A stretch of DNA of 13,768 nucleotides from an uncultured Ignavibacteria bacterium (GTDB lineage: Bacteria; Bacteroidota; Ignavibacteria; Tepidaquicellales; Tepidaquicellaceae), in the NCBI GenBank assembly GCA_937924675.1, contig CALEVL010000333.1:1-13768 (forward strand), written 5' to 3'. Shown here one piece after another: positions 13,681-13,768 of this stretch. The first letter of the stretch is position 1, and each line of letters starts with the position of its first letter. Both the position numbers and the translations under genes were made by a program. Under the pieces are notes generated by a model. It saw only the letters and a list, made by a program, of their open reading frames with translations, ran no database searches and had not been told where the DNA came from.

Positions 13681-13768
13681 TCAACTTTCAACTTTCAACT
13701 TTCAACTTTCAACTTTCAACTTTCAACTTTCAACTTTCAACTTTCAACTTTCAACTTTCAACTTTCAA
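13681..13768. repeat. Perfect (TCAACTT)n array at the window end
   Basis: Twelve full heptamers plus four bases run without a mismatch to the last base, so the array is longer than shown. The unit is one base different from the TTTTCAA unit of the other two tracts (CTTTCAA in the same phase). There are no unique spacers, so this is not a CRISPR array. Confidence 0.95.

Noticed and set aside
13681..13768. Regular repeat array as a possible CRISPR
   Set aside because: The unit is 7 nt with no spacers at all, and no cas genes are present. It is a simple tandem repeat.

Overview
The window looks like a chromosomal segment from the Bacteroidota/Chlorobiota/Ignavibacteriota assemblage, with an Ignavibacteria-like lineage the best guess. 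This is inferred from AT-leaning DNA, mostly weak Shine-Dalgarno signals, many TTG starts, a short-LID adenylate kinase, a MGMT-family protein with a PYWRV motif, and heptanucleotide tandem repeats between genes. No sequence comparison was run, so the lineage is tentative.

Layout. Positions 1-390 hold the possible N-terminus of a minus-strand membrane protein, two copies of a REP-like 19-mer (CCCTGAGCYTGTCGAAGGG), and little else. A plus-strand block follows: rlmN, adk, a STAS-domain anti-sigma factor antagonist, then an ExbB-ExbD-ExbD proton-channel module ending at a strong rho-independent terminator (about 4574-4608). Next come two TPM-domain (YgcG-like) genes, one membrane-anchored with a glycine-rich tail and one soluble. 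After a TTTTYAA heptamer tract there is a tightly packed group: HD-domain protein, ABC ATPase, ABC-2 permease and a lipoprotein whose TTG start overlaps the permease stop.

At about 9.4-9.56 kb this meets a convergent minus-strand cluster. Read in its own direction the cluster is asnS, a NYN/PIN-like (YacP-like) RNase gene, a single-domain rhodanese gene, a class 1 fructose-1,6-bisphosphatase gene and a MGMT/ATL-like gene. Gaps are 10-47 nt, so one operon from a promoter near 13.37-13.40 kb is likely.

The right end (13.3-13.77 kb) is non-coding apart from a small minus-strand ORF with a good Shine-Dalgarno whose first 11 residues resemble the start of a J-domain (DnaJ-type) protein. It then runs into a heptamer repeat, so it looks like a truncated gene. 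The window ends inside a perfect (TCAACTT)n array.

Most genes are ordinary housekeeping or envelope genes, and no clear new defence or mobile system is present. The items most worth a second look are the related heptamer families at three loci, the J-domain-like remnant, the STAS + ExbBDD arrangement without TonB, the TPM pair without LemA, the HD/ABC/lipoprotein unit, and the heavy use of TTG starts.
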